NCBI RefSeq assembly: GCF_002979555.1 | Contig: NZ_PCOZ01000011.1 | Location: 1 to 64,000 of the forward strand | Source: Pseudomonas sp. MYb60 | GTDB lineage: Bacteria; Pseudomonadota; Gammaproteobacteria; Pseudomonadales; Pseudomonadaceae | Length of the DNA stretch: 64,000 nucleotides | Direction: 5' to 3' | Shown here: positions 30,131 to 39,215 of the stretch, one piece after another | Numbering within the stretch: the stretch's first letter is position 1 | Layout of the letters: each line of letters starts with the position of its first letter | Translations under genes and position numbers: made by a program | Notes under the pieces: model-generated | What the model was told of the DNA's origin: nothing | The model's input: only the letters and a program-made list of their open reading frames with translations | Databases searched by the model: none

Positions 30131-30586
30131 ATGCGCGCGCAAAACGGGGATCAGTCGTTCGCACATCGCTGTCGCGTTTATTACGAGGACACCGATGCTG
30201 GCGGCATCGTGTATTACGTCAACTACCTCAAGTTCATGGAGCGGGCTCGAACCGAACGGCTGCGGGCGCTGGGCTTTGCCCAGTCCGAGTTGGCAGGGGA
30301 GGATCTGTTGTTCGTCGTGCATTCCAGCGAGGCGCGGTATCACGCGCCGGCGCGGCTTGACGACGAATTGCTGGTAAGCGCTGAAGTCATCGAATTGAAC
30401 CGTGTCAGCCTGCGCTTCAAACAGCAGGTCAGGCGGGCTACGGATGCAACGCTGCTCTGTGAGGGGCAGTTCCTGGTGGCCTGTGTGCGCACCAATAGTT
30501 TGAAACCCCGGGCCATTCCCGAAGCTTTACGTGCGGCCTTTGCCGGCGTAAGCGGCGCGGGTAAACAATCAAAGCAGGAGATTTAG
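30131..30586 (+). CDS. ybgC: Tol-Pal system-associated acyl-CoA thioesterase
   Basis: 151 aa from the ATG at 30131. Hotdog-fold 4-hydroxybenzoyl-CoA thioesterase family with the active-site segment YYEDTDAGGIVYYVNY (catalytic Asp20 or Asp22). It heads the tol-pal operon and ends 1 bp before the tolQ start codon. YbgC hydrolyses short-chain acyl-CoAs in vitro; its link to Tol-Pal is conserved by gene order. Confidence 0.95.
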   Translation: MRAQNGDQSFAHRCRVYYEDTDAGGIVYYVNYLKFMERARTERLRALGFAQSELAGEDLLFVVHSSEARYHAPARLDDELLVSAEVIELNRVSLRFKQQVRRATDATLLCEGQFLVACVRTNSLKPRAIPEALRAAFAGVSGAGKQSKQEI

Positions 30587-30587
30587 C

Positions 30588-31283
30588 GTGGAACCTACCG
30601 TCGTCGACCATTCCTCCATGTGGAGCCTGGTCAGCAATGCCAGTGTCGTGGTTCAACTGGTCATGCTGACCCTGGTAGCCGCATCGGTTACTTCCTGGGT
30701 CATGATTTTTCAGCGCAGCAACCTGCTGCGCGCCGGTCGACGTGCCCTGGAGAGCTTCGAAGAGCGCTTCTGGTCGGGTATCGACCTGTCAAAGCTGTAT
30801 CGCCAGGCTGGCAGCAACCCGGACCCGGATTCGGGCGTCGAGCAGATCTTCCGTGCCGGTTTCAAGGAATTCTCCCGTCTGCGCCAGCAGCCTGGTGTTG
30901 ACCCGGAAGCGGTGATGGAAGGCGTGGCCCGTGCCATGCGCGTTGCCATCTCCCGCGAAGAAGAGAAGCTTGAGCAAAGCTTGCCCTTCCTTGCCACCGT
31001 AGGTTCCGTGAGCCCGTACATCGGTCTGTTCGGTACGGTGTGGGGCATCATGAACTCCTTCCGTGGCCTGGCCCAGGCACAACAAGCGACCCTGGCCACT
31101 GTGGCCCCGGGTATCGCCGAAGCCCTGATTGCCACCGCGATCGGCCTGTTCGCCGCCATCCCGGCCGTTATCGCCTACAACCGCTTTGCTGCGCGCGGCG
31201 AAAACCTGATTGGCCGTTACTACACCTTCGCCGATGAATTCCAGGCGATCCTGCACCGTAAAGTGCACACCAGCGAAGAATAA
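30588..31283 (+). CDS. tolQ: Tol-Pal system proton-channel subunit TolQ
   Basis: 231 aa from a GTG at 30588, preceded by CAGGAG. MotA/ExbB family: one helix near residues 14-38, a large cytoplasmic loop, and two helices (about 135-160 and 170-195) in the conserved VGSVSPYIGLFGTVWGIM and ALIATAIGLFAAIPAVIAYN regions. With TolR it converts proton-motive force into movement of TolA during outer-membrane constriction at division. Confidence 0.97.
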   Translation: MEPTVVDHSSMWSLVSNASVVVQLVMLTLVAASVTSWVMIFQRSNLLRAGRRALESFEERFWSGIDLSKLYRQAGSNPDPDSGVEQIFRAGFKEFSRLRQQPGVDPEAVMEGVARAMRVAISREEEKLEQSLPFLATVGSVSPYIGLFGTVWGIMNSFRGLAQAQQATLATVAPGIAEALIATAIGLFAAIPAVIAYNRFAARGENLIGRYYTFADEFQAILHRKVHTSEE

Positions 31284-31297
31284 GCAGGTACTCCCCG

Positions 31298-31759
31298 ATG
31301 GCTTTAATCACTCGAGCTCGAACCAAGCGCAAGCCGGTCGCCGAGATGAACGTAGTGCCTTACATCGACGTGATGCTGGTGCTGCTGGTGATCTTCATGG
31401 TGACCGCGCCGATGCTCAACCAGGGTGTGAAGGTTGATCTGCCCAAGGTTTCCAGCGAAGCCTTGCCGCAGGACAACAACACCCAGGTGCTGACCATTTC
31501 GATCAAGTCCGACAAGACCTACTACTGGAACCTTGGCAGCGAAGTCGACACCCAGAAGCAGCAGGACAAAGCCCTGACGCTGCCAGCGATGACGGATGCG
31601 GTGACCAAGATCATCCGTTCGGGCAACGAAGGCGGCAAGCACACCCAGGTCTTCATCCGCGGTGACAAGTCGGTCGACTACGGCTCCGTCATGGGTGCCA
31701 TGGGCGGGCTGCAGAAGGCCGGCGTCGGTAACGTTGGCTTGATTACCGAGGCGCCCTGA
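31298..31759 (+). CDS. tolR: Tol-Pal system subunit TolR
   Basis: 153 aa. ExbD/TolR family: the MNVVPYIDVMLVLLVIFMV helix (about 18-36) holds the essential membrane Asp. The remainder is periplasmic. Its TGA overlaps the tolA ATG by one base, giving translational coupling. Confidence 0.97.
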   Translation: MALITRARTKRKPVAEMNVVPYIDVMLVLLVIFMVTAPMLNQGVKVDLPKVSSEALPQDNNTQVLTISIKSDKTYYWNLGSEVDTQKQQDKALTLPAMTDAVTKIIRSGNEGGKHTQVFIRGDKSVDYGSVMGAMGGLQKAGVGNVGLITEAP

Positions 31760-32832
31760 TGCAGCAACAGCGAGAGCCGTCCGCCTCGGAAAGCTACTTC
31801 TGGCCTAGCGTCTGGGCAATTGCCCTGCACGTCCTGGTGTTTGGCATGCTGTTCGTCAGCTTTGCCATGACCCCGGACCTGCCGCCAGCCAAGCCGATCG
31901 TGCAGGCGACCCTGTATCAGCTGAAATCGAAAAGTCAGGCCACCACCCAGACCAATCAGAAGATTGCGGGTGAGGCCCAGAAGTCGGCTGCGCGCCAGAC
32001 TGAAGTCGAACAGATGGAACAGAAGAAGGTCGAGCAGGAAGCGGTGAAGGCTGCTGCGGAACAAAAGAAAGAAGAGGCGGCTCAAAAGGCCGAGGAATCG
32101 AAAAAGGCTGACGAAGCGAAGAAGGCCGACGAGGCGAAAAAGGCTGATGAAGCCAAGAAAGCCGAGAAAGCTGCCGAAGCCAAAAAAGCCGAAGAGAAAC
32201 AATTGGCTGATATAGCCAAGAAGAAAACTGAAGAAGAAGCCAAGAAAGCTGCCGAAGAAGAGGCCAAGAAAAAGGCCGCTGAAGAGGCCAAGAAGAAAAT
32301 AGTCGAAGACGCGAAGAAGAAAGCCGCCGAAGACGCCAAGAAAAAAGCTGAAGCAGACGAGGCGAAGAAGAAAGTCGCCGATGACGCGAAGAAGAAAGCT
32401 GCCGCCGATGCCAGCAAGAAAAAGGCTCAGGAAGCAGCGCGCAAATCCGCAGAAGACAAAAAGGCTCAGGCCTTGGCAGATTTGCTTTCCGACACGCCTC
32501 AGCGTCAGCAGGCCTTGGCCGATGAACGGGGTGACGAAGTCGCGGGCAGTTTCGACGACCTGATTCGGGCACGGGCAGCAGAAGGCTGGACACGTCCACC
32601 TTCGGCACGCAAAGGCATGACAGTCGTGCTGCAGATCGGCATGTTGCCGGACGGTACGGTGACGTCGGTCAGCGTGGCCAAGGGCAGTGGCGATCCATCG
32701 TTTGACAGTTCAGCGGTTGCAGCGGTCAAGAACATTGGTCGTTTGACCGAGATGCAGGGAATGAAACCAAGCGACTTCGCTCCCTATCGTTCATTCAAGA
32801 TGACATTCACACCTGAGGATCTAGCCTTGTGA
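31759..32832 (+). CDS. tolA: Tol-Pal spanning protein TolA
   Basis: 357 aa. A single N-terminal membrane helix (about 14-36) is followed by a long periplasmic helix (about 55-240) of Ala-Lys-Glu-rich repeats such as KKADEAKKADEAKKADEAKK. The C-terminal domain III (about 250-357, with a TonB-C-like fold) binds Pal and TolB. The repeat tract is prone to length change. Its stop overlaps the tolB GTG by four bases. Confidence 0.95.
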   Translation: MQQQREPSASESYFWPSVWAIALHVLVFGMLFVSFAMTPDLPPAKPIVQATLYQLKSKSQATTQTNQKIAGEAQKSAARQTEVEQMEQKKVEQEAVKAAAEQKKEEAAQKAEESKKADEAKKADEAKKADEAKKAEKAAEAKKAEEKQLADIAKKKTEEEAKKAAEEEAKKKAAEEAKKKIVEDAKKKAAEDAKKKAEADEAKKKVADDAKKKAAADASKKKAQEAARKSAEDKKAQALADLLSDTPQRQQALADERGDEVAGSFDDLIRARAAEGWTRPPSARKGMTVVLQIGMLPDGTVTSVSVAKGSGDPSFDSSAVAAVKNIGRLTEMQGMKPSDFAPYRSFKMTFTPEDLAL

Positions 32833-34130
32833 GAAACCTTCTTCGAGGAATGCTTGTCGTTATTTGCTGTATGGCAGGGATAGCGGCGGCGGATGAAAAG
32901 AACATCCTGGTCACCAGCGGTAGCGATCGGGCCACCCCGATCGCTGTAGTACCGTTCGGCTGGCAGGGCGGCTCCGTGCTGCCGGACGACATGGCCCAGA
33001 TCGTCAGCGACGACCTGCGCAACTCCGGTTACTACGCGCCGATTCCGAAGGGCAACATGATCAGCCAGCCGAACCAGGCGAGTGAAGTCGTGTTCCGTGA
33101 CTGGAAAGCGGTGGGCGCGCAATACCTGATGGTCGGTAACATCGTACCGGCCGGCGGTCGCCTGCAGATCCAGTACACCCTGTTCAACGTCGCGACCGAG
33201 CAGCAAGTGCTGACCGGCAGCGTTTCGGGAACTGCCGAGCAACTGCGTGACATGGCTCACTACATTTCGGACCAGTCGTTTGAAAAGCTCACCGGTATCA
33301 AGGGTGCTTTCTCGACGCGTCTGCTGTATGTGACGGCCGAACGTTTCTCCGCCAACAACACCCGTTACACCTTGCAGCGTTCGGACTACGACGGTGCGCG
33401 GGCTGTGACGCTGCTGCAATCCCGTGAGCCGATCCTGTCGCCACGCTTTGCACCAGACGGCAAGCGCATTGCCTATGTGTCGTTCGAGCAGAAGCGTCCG
33501 CGCATTTTTGTCCAGCACATCGATACGGGCCGTCGTGAGCAAATCACCAACTTCGAAGGCCTGAACGGTGCGCCAGCCTGGTCTCCGGATGGTTCACGCC
33601 TGGCGTTCGTGCTGTCCAAGGACGGCAACCCGGACATCTACGTGATGAACATGGGTTCGCGTGCGATCAGCCGTGTGACCAGCGGCCCAGGTATCAACAC
33701 CGAGCCGTTCTGGGGTAAGGATGGTTCGACCATCTACTTCACCTCCGACCGCGGTGGCAAGCCACAGGTCTACAAGACCAGCGTCGGCGGCGGCGGTGCA
33801 GAGCGCGTGACCTTTGTCGGCAACTACAACGCAAATCCCAAGCTTTCGGCTGATGAAAAGACCCTGGTGATGATCCATCGCCAGGAAGGCTTCACTAATT
33901 TCAAGGTCGCGGCCCAGGATTTGCAGCGCGGAAGCGTAAAAATACTGACAGACAGCACTCTTGATGAGTCGCCTACTGTTGCGCCCAACGGCACCATGGT
34001 AATCTACGCCACCCGCCAGCAGGGCCGGGGAGTCTTGATGCTCGTGTCCATTAATGGACGCGTAAGGCTCCCGCTTCCTACCGCACAAGGCGAAGTCAGA
34101 GAACCGTCCTGGTCCCCTTACCTGAACTGA
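32829..34130 (+). CDS. tolB: Tol-Pal system beta-propeller protein TolB
   Basis: 433 aa from a GTG overlapping the tolA stop (GTGA). Signal peptide of about 21 residues (LRGMLVVICCMAGIAAA), an N-terminal alpha/beta domain, then a six-bladed propeller with repeated SPDG(S/K)R(L/I)A motifs. Periplasmic; binds Pal and TolA. Confidence 0.97.
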   Translation: MRNLLRGMLVVICCMAGIAAADEKNILVTSGSDRATPIAVVPFGWQGGSVLPDDMAQIVSDDLRNSGYYAPIPKGNMISQPNQASEVVFRDWKAVGAQYLMVGNIVPAGGRLQIQYTLFNVATEQQVLTGSVSGTAEQLRDMAHYISDQSFEKLTGIKGAFSTRLLYVTAERFSANNTRYTLQRSDYDGARAVTLLQSREPILSPRFAPDGKRIAYVSFEQKRPRIFVQHIDTGRREQITNFEGLNGAPAWSPDGSRLAFVLSKDGNPDIYVMNMGSRAISRVTSGPGINTEPFWGKDGSTIYFTSDRGGKPQVYKTSVGGGGAERVTFVGNYNANPKLSADEKTLVMIHRQEGFTNFKVAAQDLQRGSVKILTDSTLDESPTVAPNGTMVIYATRQQGRGVLMLVSINGRVRLPLPTAQGEVREPSWSPYLN

Positions 34131-34185
34131 CGCGGCGCTACAAAAAGAAGTACTTAACACACTGGGGTTCATTAGGAGTTTCACG

Positions 34186-34686
34186 ATGGAAATGCTGAAG
34201 TTTGGTAAGTTTGCTGCTCTGGCTCTGGCTCTGTCCGTAGCCGTTGGTTGCTCGTCTAAAGGCGGCGACAATGCCGGTGAAGGCGCAGCTGTTGATCCAA
34301 ACGCTGGTTACGGCGCTAACACTGGTGCAGTTGACGGCTCCCTGAGCGAAGAAGCTGCTCTGCGCGCGATCACCACTTTCTACTTCGAATACGACAGTTC
34401 GGACCTGAAACCAGAAGCCATGCGCGCTCTGGACGTTCACGCGAAAGACCTGAAAGGTAACGGCGCTCGCGTTGTTCTGGAAGGCAACACCGACGAACGT
34501 GGTACCCGTGAGTACAACATGGCACTGGGCGAGCGTCGTGCGAAAGCCGTTCAGCGCTACCTGGTACTGCAAGGTGTTTCCCCAGCTCAGCTGGAACTGG
34601 TTTCCTACGGTGAAGAGCGTCCAGTTGCTACCGGCAACGACGAGCAATCCTGGGCTCAAAACCGTCGCGTCGAACTGCGTAAGTAA
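34186..34686 (+). CDS. pal: Peptidoglycan-associated lipoprotein Pal (OprL)
   Basis: 166 aa. Lipoprotein signal with Cys22 in AVAVGC, followed by SSKGG, which should direct it to the outer membrane. A Gly/Ala/Asn linker leads to the OmpA-C domain (about 60-166) with the peptidoglycan contact region EGNTDERGTREYNMALGERR. Strong AGGAG ribosome site. Called OprL in Pseudomonas. Confidence 0.97.
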   Translation: MEMLKFGKFAALALALSVAVGCSSKGGDNAGEGAAVDPNAGYGANTGAVDGSLSEEAALRAITTFYFEYDSSDLKPEAMRALDVHAKDLKGNGARVVLEGNTDERGTREYNMALGERRAKAVQRYLVLQGVSPAQLELVSYGEERPVATGNDEQSWAQNRRVELRK

Positions 34687-34692
34687 TTCGTC

Positions 34693-35526
34693 ATGCGAAC
34701 GTGCCGTCGTGCTCTAACTGTATTGGCTCTCAGCCTGGCACCGCTTTCGGTGTGGGCTGCGGTTCCTGTGGAAGATAGCAATTCTGGCTATAACAATAGC
34801 GGGAGCAGCTATCCGCCAGCAGGTTATGGCACGAACGGCGCCTATGCTGGGGGGGCGGCTACGGCCGCTCCTTCGGCACAGGGCGAACTGTTCAACCAGC
34901 TGCAACGCATGCAGGATCAATTGGCGCAGCAACAAGGCACCATTGAAGTTCTGCAGAATGAAGTGCGCCAGCTGAAGCAAGAAGGCCTGGAGCGTTACCA
35001 GGATCTTGATCGACGTATTGGAGCCGGTGTTCAACCTGCCGCAACTCCTGATAATTCTTCTGCCGGTGGTGCGCCAAGTGCGGCCGCCGGTGGTGCAGCA
35101 GCGGGCGCGGCCTCCAGCCAAGCCCCTGCCGCGAGCAGCGAACCGGGTGATCCGGCTAAAGAAAAGCTGTATTACGATGCAGCTTTCGACCTGATCAAGG
35201 CCAAGGATTTCGACAAGGCCAGCAAGGCCTTTACCGCATTTCTCGGCCGCTACCCCAATAGCCAGTACGCGGGCAACGCCCAGTATTGGTTGGGTGAGGT
35301 AAACCTGGCAAAGGGTGATTTGCAGGGAGCGGGCCAGGCATTTGCCAAGGTCAGCCAGCTGTACCCCAAGCACGCCAAGGTGCCTGACTCGCTGTACAAA
35401 CTCGCCGACGTAGAGCGCCGCCTGGGTCACGCGGACAAGGTCAAAGGCATTCTGCAGCAGGTAGTCGCCCAGTATCCGGGGACTTCCGCTGCCCAGTTGG
35501 CCCAACGGGACCTGCAGCGCTTGTAA
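34693..35526 (+). CDS. cpoB: Cell division coordinator CpoB (YbgF)
   Basis: 277 aa. Signal peptide to about residue 23 (SVWA), a short coiled coil (about 60-105) for trimerisation, a low-complexity Ala/Gly/Ser linker (about 115-155), then TPR repeats (AAFDLIKAKDFDKASKAF, AQYWLGEVNLAKGD, DSLYKLADVERRLG). Periplasmic partner of TolA and PBP1B that links outer-membrane constriction to peptidoglycan synthesis. A terminator follows. Confidence 0.95.
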   Translation: MRTCRRALTVLALSLAPLSVWAAVPVEDSNSGYNNSGSSYPPAGYGTNGAYAGGAATAAPSAQGELFNQLQRMQDQLAQQQGTIEVLQNEVRQLKQEGLERYQDLDRRIGAGVQPAATPDNSSAGGAPSAAAGGAAAGAASSQAPAASSEPGDPAKEKLYYDAAFDLIKAKDFDKASKAFTAFLGRYPNSQYAGNAQYWLGEVNLAKGDLQGAGQAFAKVSQLYPKHAKVPDSLYKLADVERRLGHADKVKGILQQVVAQYPGTSAAQLAQRDLQRL

Positions 35527-35547
35527 GCATTGCAACCCGTTTGGAAG

Positions 35548-35573
35548 AAACCCGCGCCTGGCGCGGGTTTTTT
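35548..35573 (+). terminator. Intrinsic terminator of the tol-pal operon
   Basis: AAACCCGCGCC / GGCGCGGGTTT stem with a very short loop, followed by six T's. Confidence 0.9.
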
Positions 35574-35690
35574 CGTTAGAATCCACGCCCTTTTATGAAA
35601 CACGCTCCTTGGAGCCTGCGCGTTGGCGGGGTTCCTTGAAGTGCCTGACGGAGGCGGACAGCCTGTTTAGCTGTTACGCCCGTGGCGACT

Positions 35691-36338
35691 ATGCAAGACA
35701 CATTACGTATTACCGAAGTTTTTTACTCGTTGCAGGGTGAAACGCGCACCGCTGGCCTGCCCACAGTCTTTGTGCGCCTGACCGGCTGCCCGTTGCGTTG
35801 CCAATACTGCGACAGCGCCTACGCCTTCAGTGGCGGCACGGTGCGCACCCTCGATGACATCCTGGAGCAGGTTGCCGGTTATCGGCCGCGCTACGTCTGC
35901 GTGACGGGCGGTGAGCCCCTGGCGCAGCCCAATGCCATTCCTTTGCTCAAGCAGCTGTGTGACGCCGGCTACGAGGTATCCCTCGAAACCAGCGGTGCCC
36001 TGGATATCTCTGCGGTAGACCCGCGTGTAAGCCGCGTGGTGGATCTCAAGACCCCAGACTCTAAAGAGTCGCATCGCAATCGCTACGAGAACATGGACTT
36101 GCTGACGGCCAACGATCAGGTCAAGTTCGTTATCTGTTCACGTAACGATTACGACTGGGCCAATTCCAAGCTGATCCAATATGGCCTTGACCGTCGCGCT
36201 GGCGAAGTATTGTTCTCCCCAAGCCACCACGACCTGAATGCACGCGACCTCGCCGATTGGGTGGTCGCGGACAATTTGCCGGTGCGCCTGCAATTGCAGT
36301 TGCATAAATACCTTTGGAACGACGAGCCGGGACGCTGA
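35691..36338 (+). CDS. queE: 7-carboxy-7-deazaguanine synthase
   Basis: 215 aa from the ATG at 35691 (a GTG three codons upstream is possible). Radical SAM enzyme with Cys-x3-Cys-x2-Cys in TGCPLRCQYCDSAYAF (about residues 30-45) and the SAM-binding CVTGGEPLAQP segment (about 72-82). It makes the 7-deazaguanine skeleton for queuosine and related DNA or tRNA bases. queC starts 1 bp after its stop. Confidence 0.96.
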   Translation: MQDTLRITEVFYSLQGETRTAGLPTVFVRLTGCPLRCQYCDSAYAFSGGTVRTLDDILEQVAGYRPRYVCVTGGEPLAQPNAIPLLKQLCDAGYEVSLETSGALDISAVDPRVSRVVDLKTPDSKESHRNRYENMDLLTANDQVKFVICSRNDYDWANSKLIQYGLDRRAGEVLFSPSHHDLNARDLADWVVADNLPVRLQLQLHKYLWNDEPGR

Positions 36339-36339
36339 T

Positions 36340-37029
36340 ATGACTGACCAAACCACTGATCAAAAACGCGCCGTGATCCTGCTGTCCGGTGGCCTTGACT
36401 CCGCCACCGTGGTGGCCATGGCCCAGGCCGAAGGTTACAGCTGCTACACCATGAGTTTCGATTACGGCCAGCGTCACCGCGCCGAACTGAATGCCGCTGC
36501 CCGAGTCGCCCGCGACATGGGTGTGGCCGAGCACAAAGTGATTGGCCTGAACCTCAACGGTATTGGCGGATCCGCGCTGACCGACAGCAGCATTGATGTG
36601 CCGGAAACCCCAGGTGAAGGCATTCCTGTTACCTACGTGCCGGCACGTAACACCGTATTCCTGTCCCTGGCCCTCGGCTGGGCTGAAGTGCTCAACGCTC
36701 GCGACATCTTCATCGGTGTCAATGCCGTGGATTATTCCGGCTACCCGGACTGCCGTCCGGAGTTCGTCGAATCATTCGAGCGCATGGCCAACCTGGCGAC
36801 AAAAGCGGGCGTGGAAGGGCAGGGCTTCCGCATCCTGGCGCCGCTGCAAAACCTCAGCAAGGCCGATATCGTGAAGGCTGGCGTAGGACTTGGCGTCGAC
36901 TATTCGCTGACTGTTTCCTGCTACCAAGCAGACGATGACGGCCGTGCGTGTGGGAAATGCGACAGCTGCCGACTGCGTGCAGAAGGCTTCCAGGCGGCCG
37001 GAATTAAGGACCCAACGCGTTATTTTTGA
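36340..37029 (+). CDS. queC: 7-cyano-7-deazaguanine (preQ0) synthase
   Basis: 229 aa from the ATG at 36340. The PP-loop ATPase motif SGGLDSATV lies at about residues 15-23. A zinc site at the C-terminus comprises SCYQADDDGRACGKCDSCRLR. It converts carboxydeazaguanine to preQ0 with ATP and ammonia. Operon with queE; other queuosine genes are not in the window. Confidence 0.97.
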   Translation: MTDQTTDQKRAVILLSGGLDSATVVAMAQAEGYSCYTMSFDYGQRHRAELNAAARVARDMGVAEHKVIGLNLNGIGGSALTDSSIDVPETPGEGIPVTYVPARNTVFLSLALGWAEVLNARDIFIGVNAVDYSGYPDCRPEFVESFERMANLATKAGVEGQGFRILAPLQNLSKADIVKAGVGLGVDYSLTVSCYQADDDGRACGKCDSCRLRAEGFQAAGIKDPTRYF

Positions 37030-37047
37030 TTTATTTAAAATAAGGTG

Positions 37048-37075
37048 TTGAATAATCCTTAGAAATCAGTATTAT
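37048..37075 (+). promoter_or_regulatory. Sigma70-type promoter for tRNA-Lys
   Basis: TTGAAT (37048-37053), a 16-bp spacer and TATTAT (37070-37075), ending 17 bp before the mature tRNA. The surrounding DNA is AT-rich. Confidence 0.6.
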
Positions 37076-37092
37076 ACGCGCCACCACACAGC

Positions 37093-37168
37093 GGGTCGTT
37101 AGCTCAGTTGGTAGAGCAGTTGGCTTTTAACCAATTGGTCGTAGGTTCGAATCCCACACGACCCACCA
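37093..37168 (+). tRNA. tRNA-Lys (anticodon UUU)
   Basis: A 76-nt cloverleaf: acceptor stem GGGTCGT pairs with ACGACCC, the D-arm contains AGCTCAGTTGGTAGAGC, and the anticodon loop CTTTTAA has anticodon TTT. The T-arm is GTAGGTTCGAATCCCAC, and CCA is encoded. It stands alone between queC and nadA. Confidence 0.97.
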
Positions 37169-37188
37169 TTTTTGGCGGTTTAGAAAAT

Positions 37189-37230
37189 CCGGAAGGCCCA
37201 CGCAAGTGAGGATTTCCGGGTTTTTTTTTT
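37189..37230 (+). terminator. Probable intrinsic terminator after tRNA-Lys
   Basis: CCGGAA (37189-37194) pairs with TTCCGG (37214-37219) over a 19-nt loop and is followed by ten T's. Confidence 0.65.
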
Positions 37231-37486
37231 GCCTGTTTGAAAACCTGAGAAGCCAAGGCAGATGCAAAGCCTGTGGCTTTTTTGCGTGGACTGAATGCAC
37301 CTGCCGGGCGCCGCTCTGAAACTCAGATTAGGCTTTTGAATCCATTCGATATTCTGTAGCCTTGCGCAGCTTCAGTTTATTCCCGTGCTTGATGAACAAA
37401 AACACTTCGTCCGGCGGCGCCCGAAGGGCTCCAGAGCCGGTGGTACACTCGACTTTCGCGCTACTGCGCCTGCAGGTCTTGCGAAC

Positions 37487-38545
37487 ATGACGCAAATCTC
37501 TGAACGCCTTCTGGTACAAGCCCACCTCGACGCCAAGCACCCCAAGGCCCTGAGCGCCGACGAAGAGGCGAGCTTGCGCGCCGCCATCGCCGACGAGCTC
37601 AAAGCCCAGGATGCGGTGCTGGTTGCCCACTTCTATTGCGACCCGGTTATCCAGGCCCTGGCCGAAGAAACCGGCGGCTGTGTCTCCGACTCCCTGGAGA
37701 TGGCCCGCTTCGGCGCTGCTCACCCGGCCAAGACCGTGCTGGTCGCCGGCGTGCGCTTCATGGGTGAAACCGCCAAGATCCTCACCCCGGATAAACGCAT
37801 TCTCATGCCCACCCTCGAAGCCACGTGCTCCCTGGACCTGGGCTGCCCGGTGGAAGAGTTCTCGGCGTTCTGCGACCAGCATCCCGAGCGCACGGTGGTG
37901 GTGTATGCCAACACGTCGGCAGCGGTGAAGGCTCGCGCTGATTGGGTGGTGACGTCGAGCTGCGCACTGGAAATCGTCGAAACCCTGATGGACAACGGCG
38001 AGACCATCATCTGGGGCCCGGACAAGCACCTGGGTACCTACATCCAGCGCCAGACCGGTGCCGACATGCTGTTGTGGGACGGTGCGTGCATCGTCCACGA
38101 GGAGTTCAAGTCCAAGCAGCTTGAAGACATGAAGGCGCTGTACCCGGATGCGGCAATCCTGGTGCACCCGGAGTCCCCGACTTCGGTGATCGAACTGGCG
38201 GACGCCGTGGGTTCCACCAGCCAACTGATCGCGGCGGCGCAGCGCCTGCCGAACAAGACGTTCATCGTGGCCACCGACCGCGGCATTTTCTACAAGATGC
38301 AGCAGCTGTGCCCGGACAAGGTCTTCATCGAGGCGCCAACTGCCGGCAATGGCGCGGCGTGCCGCAGTTGCGCGCACTGCCCATGGATGGCGATGAACAC
38401 GCTGGAGCGCACGTTGCAGTGCCTGCGTGAGGGTAGCAACGAGATCTTCGTCGAGCCGTCGCTGATCCCACATGCCGTGCGGCCGCTCAAACGCATGCTG
38501 GACTTTACCCAGGCGGCACGCCTGAAGCTCGCTGGTAATGCCTGA
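37487..38545 (+). CDS. nadA: Quinolinate synthase
   Basis: 352 aa from the ATG at 37487 (MTQISERLLVQ); the frame opens further upstream but without a start signal. NadA family with three pseudo-repeated alpha/beta domains. The [4Fe-4S] cysteines are in LEATCSLDLGCP, the TSSCALEIVE segment and GAACRSCAHCPWM near 297-308. It condenses iminoaspartate and dihydroxyacetone phosphate to quinolinate for NAD synthesis. Confidence 0.97.
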   Translation: MTQISERLLVQAHLDAKHPKALSADEEASLRAAIADELKAQDAVLVAHFYCDPVIQALAEETGGCVSDSLEMARFGAAHPAKTVLVAGVRFMGETAKILTPDKRILMPTLEATCSLDLGCPVEEFSAFCDQHPERTVVVYANTSAAVKARADWVVTSSCALEIVETLMDNGETIIWGPDKHLGTYIQRQTGADMLLWDGACIVHEEFKSKQLEDMKALYPDAAILVHPESPTSVIELADAVGSTSQLIAAAQRLPNKTFIVATDRGIFYKMQQLCPDKVFIEAPTAGNGAACRSCAHCPWMAMNTLERTLQCLREGSNEIFVEPSLIPHAVRPLKRMLDFTQAARLKLAGNA

Positions 38546-38568
38546 CCCAGGGCTGGTCAGCTCAAAAG

Positions 38569-38608
38569 GTGGGAGGGGCGGTGCGACGATTCGACTTGCC
38601 CCTCCCAC
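38569..38608. repeat. REP-like hairpin after nadA
   Basis: GTGGGAGGGGC (38569-38579) and GCCCCTCCCAC (38598-38608) form an 11-bp stem with an 18-nt diverged loop. It lies between convergent nadA and the RDD gene. Confidence 0.75.
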
Positions 38609-38633
38609 ATTTGAATCTCCAGTGTTCTTGGGA

Positions 38634-39122
38634 TCACTTCTTCTGCTTGGGAATCCGCACCAGTTGCGTATCTGAATAGATGTCATGCCAGGTGCGTTTG
38701 CGCTTATCGAACAGCGACCAGATAAACCCCAACCCCACGCACAACCACGACGCAATCGACACCACGAAGCGCAGCAACGCCTGCCACAGGCTGATGCGTG
38801 AACCGTCGGCGTTTTGCACGCGTACGCCCCACACCTGCATGCCCAGGGTCTGCCCAGAATGGGTCCAGAACTTGGCGAAGAAGCCAAACAGCACAAACAG
38901 CAGAATCGTCGACAGCAATGGGTCTGCGTCGAGTGCGCCGGATTCGGTGAGGGTGCGCATCCTGGCCTCACCGATGAAGGCAATCCAGATGAGTTTGTAG
39001 AGGAACGCCGTGACGATCAGCAGGGCGGTGCACAGCAGGAAATCGTAGAACATCGCTGCCAGACGACGACCCAGGCCAACGGCGGGAAAGTCGCCTTGGG
39101 GGCTCAGCAAGCGGTTGGACAT
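38634..39122 (-). CDS. RDD family membrane protein
   Basis: 162 aa from the ATG at 39122 (MSNRLLSPQGDFPAVGLGRRLAA); an ATG at 39149 is an alternative. The RDD motif Arg19-Arg20 and Asp27 lies in the first helix, with three to four helices in all and the conserved GQTLGMQVWGVRVQNADG loop and KRTWHDIYSDTQLV ending. Function unknown. It is not closely similar to the RDD protein at 2119-2811. Confidence 0.88.
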   Translation of the reverse strand: MSNRLLSPQGDFPAVGLGRRLAAMFYDFLLCTALLIVTAFLYKLIWIAFIGEARMRTLTESGALDADPLLSTILLFVLFGFFAKFWTHSGQTLGMQVWGVRVQNADGSRISLWQALLRFVVSIASWLCVGLGFIWSLFDKRKRTWHDIYSDTQLVRIPKQKK

Positions 39123-39166
39123 GGCTGGTTCTCGGCGGAAAAAACCCATAGTACGAAATAACGCCC

Positions 39167-39203
39167 AAAAAAAAGCCCCTGATGTCATGTCAGGGGCTTT
39201 TTG
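39167..39203 (-). terminator. Intrinsic terminator of the cold-shock gene
   Basis: AAAAAAAAGCCCCTGA / TCAGGGGCTTTTT stem flanked by A and T runs. On the minus strand it terminates the csp gene, ahead of the RDD gene. Confidence 0.88.
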
Positions 39204-39215
39204 TCGCAAAAAGGA

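Noticed and set aside
32040..32470. The repeat tract in tolA as a CRISPR or mobile repeat
   Set aside because: It is an in-frame Ala-Lys-Glu helical repeat of the TolA periplasmic domain, typical of the family.
35574..35690. preQ1 riboswitch before queE
   Set aside because: No C-rich loop and A-rich tail arrangement typical of the preQ1-I or preQ1-II classes could be recognised.
37093..37168. Integration hot spot at tRNA-Lys
   Set aside because: No integrase gene and no direct repeat of the tRNA 3' end was noticed downstream; nadA follows directly.
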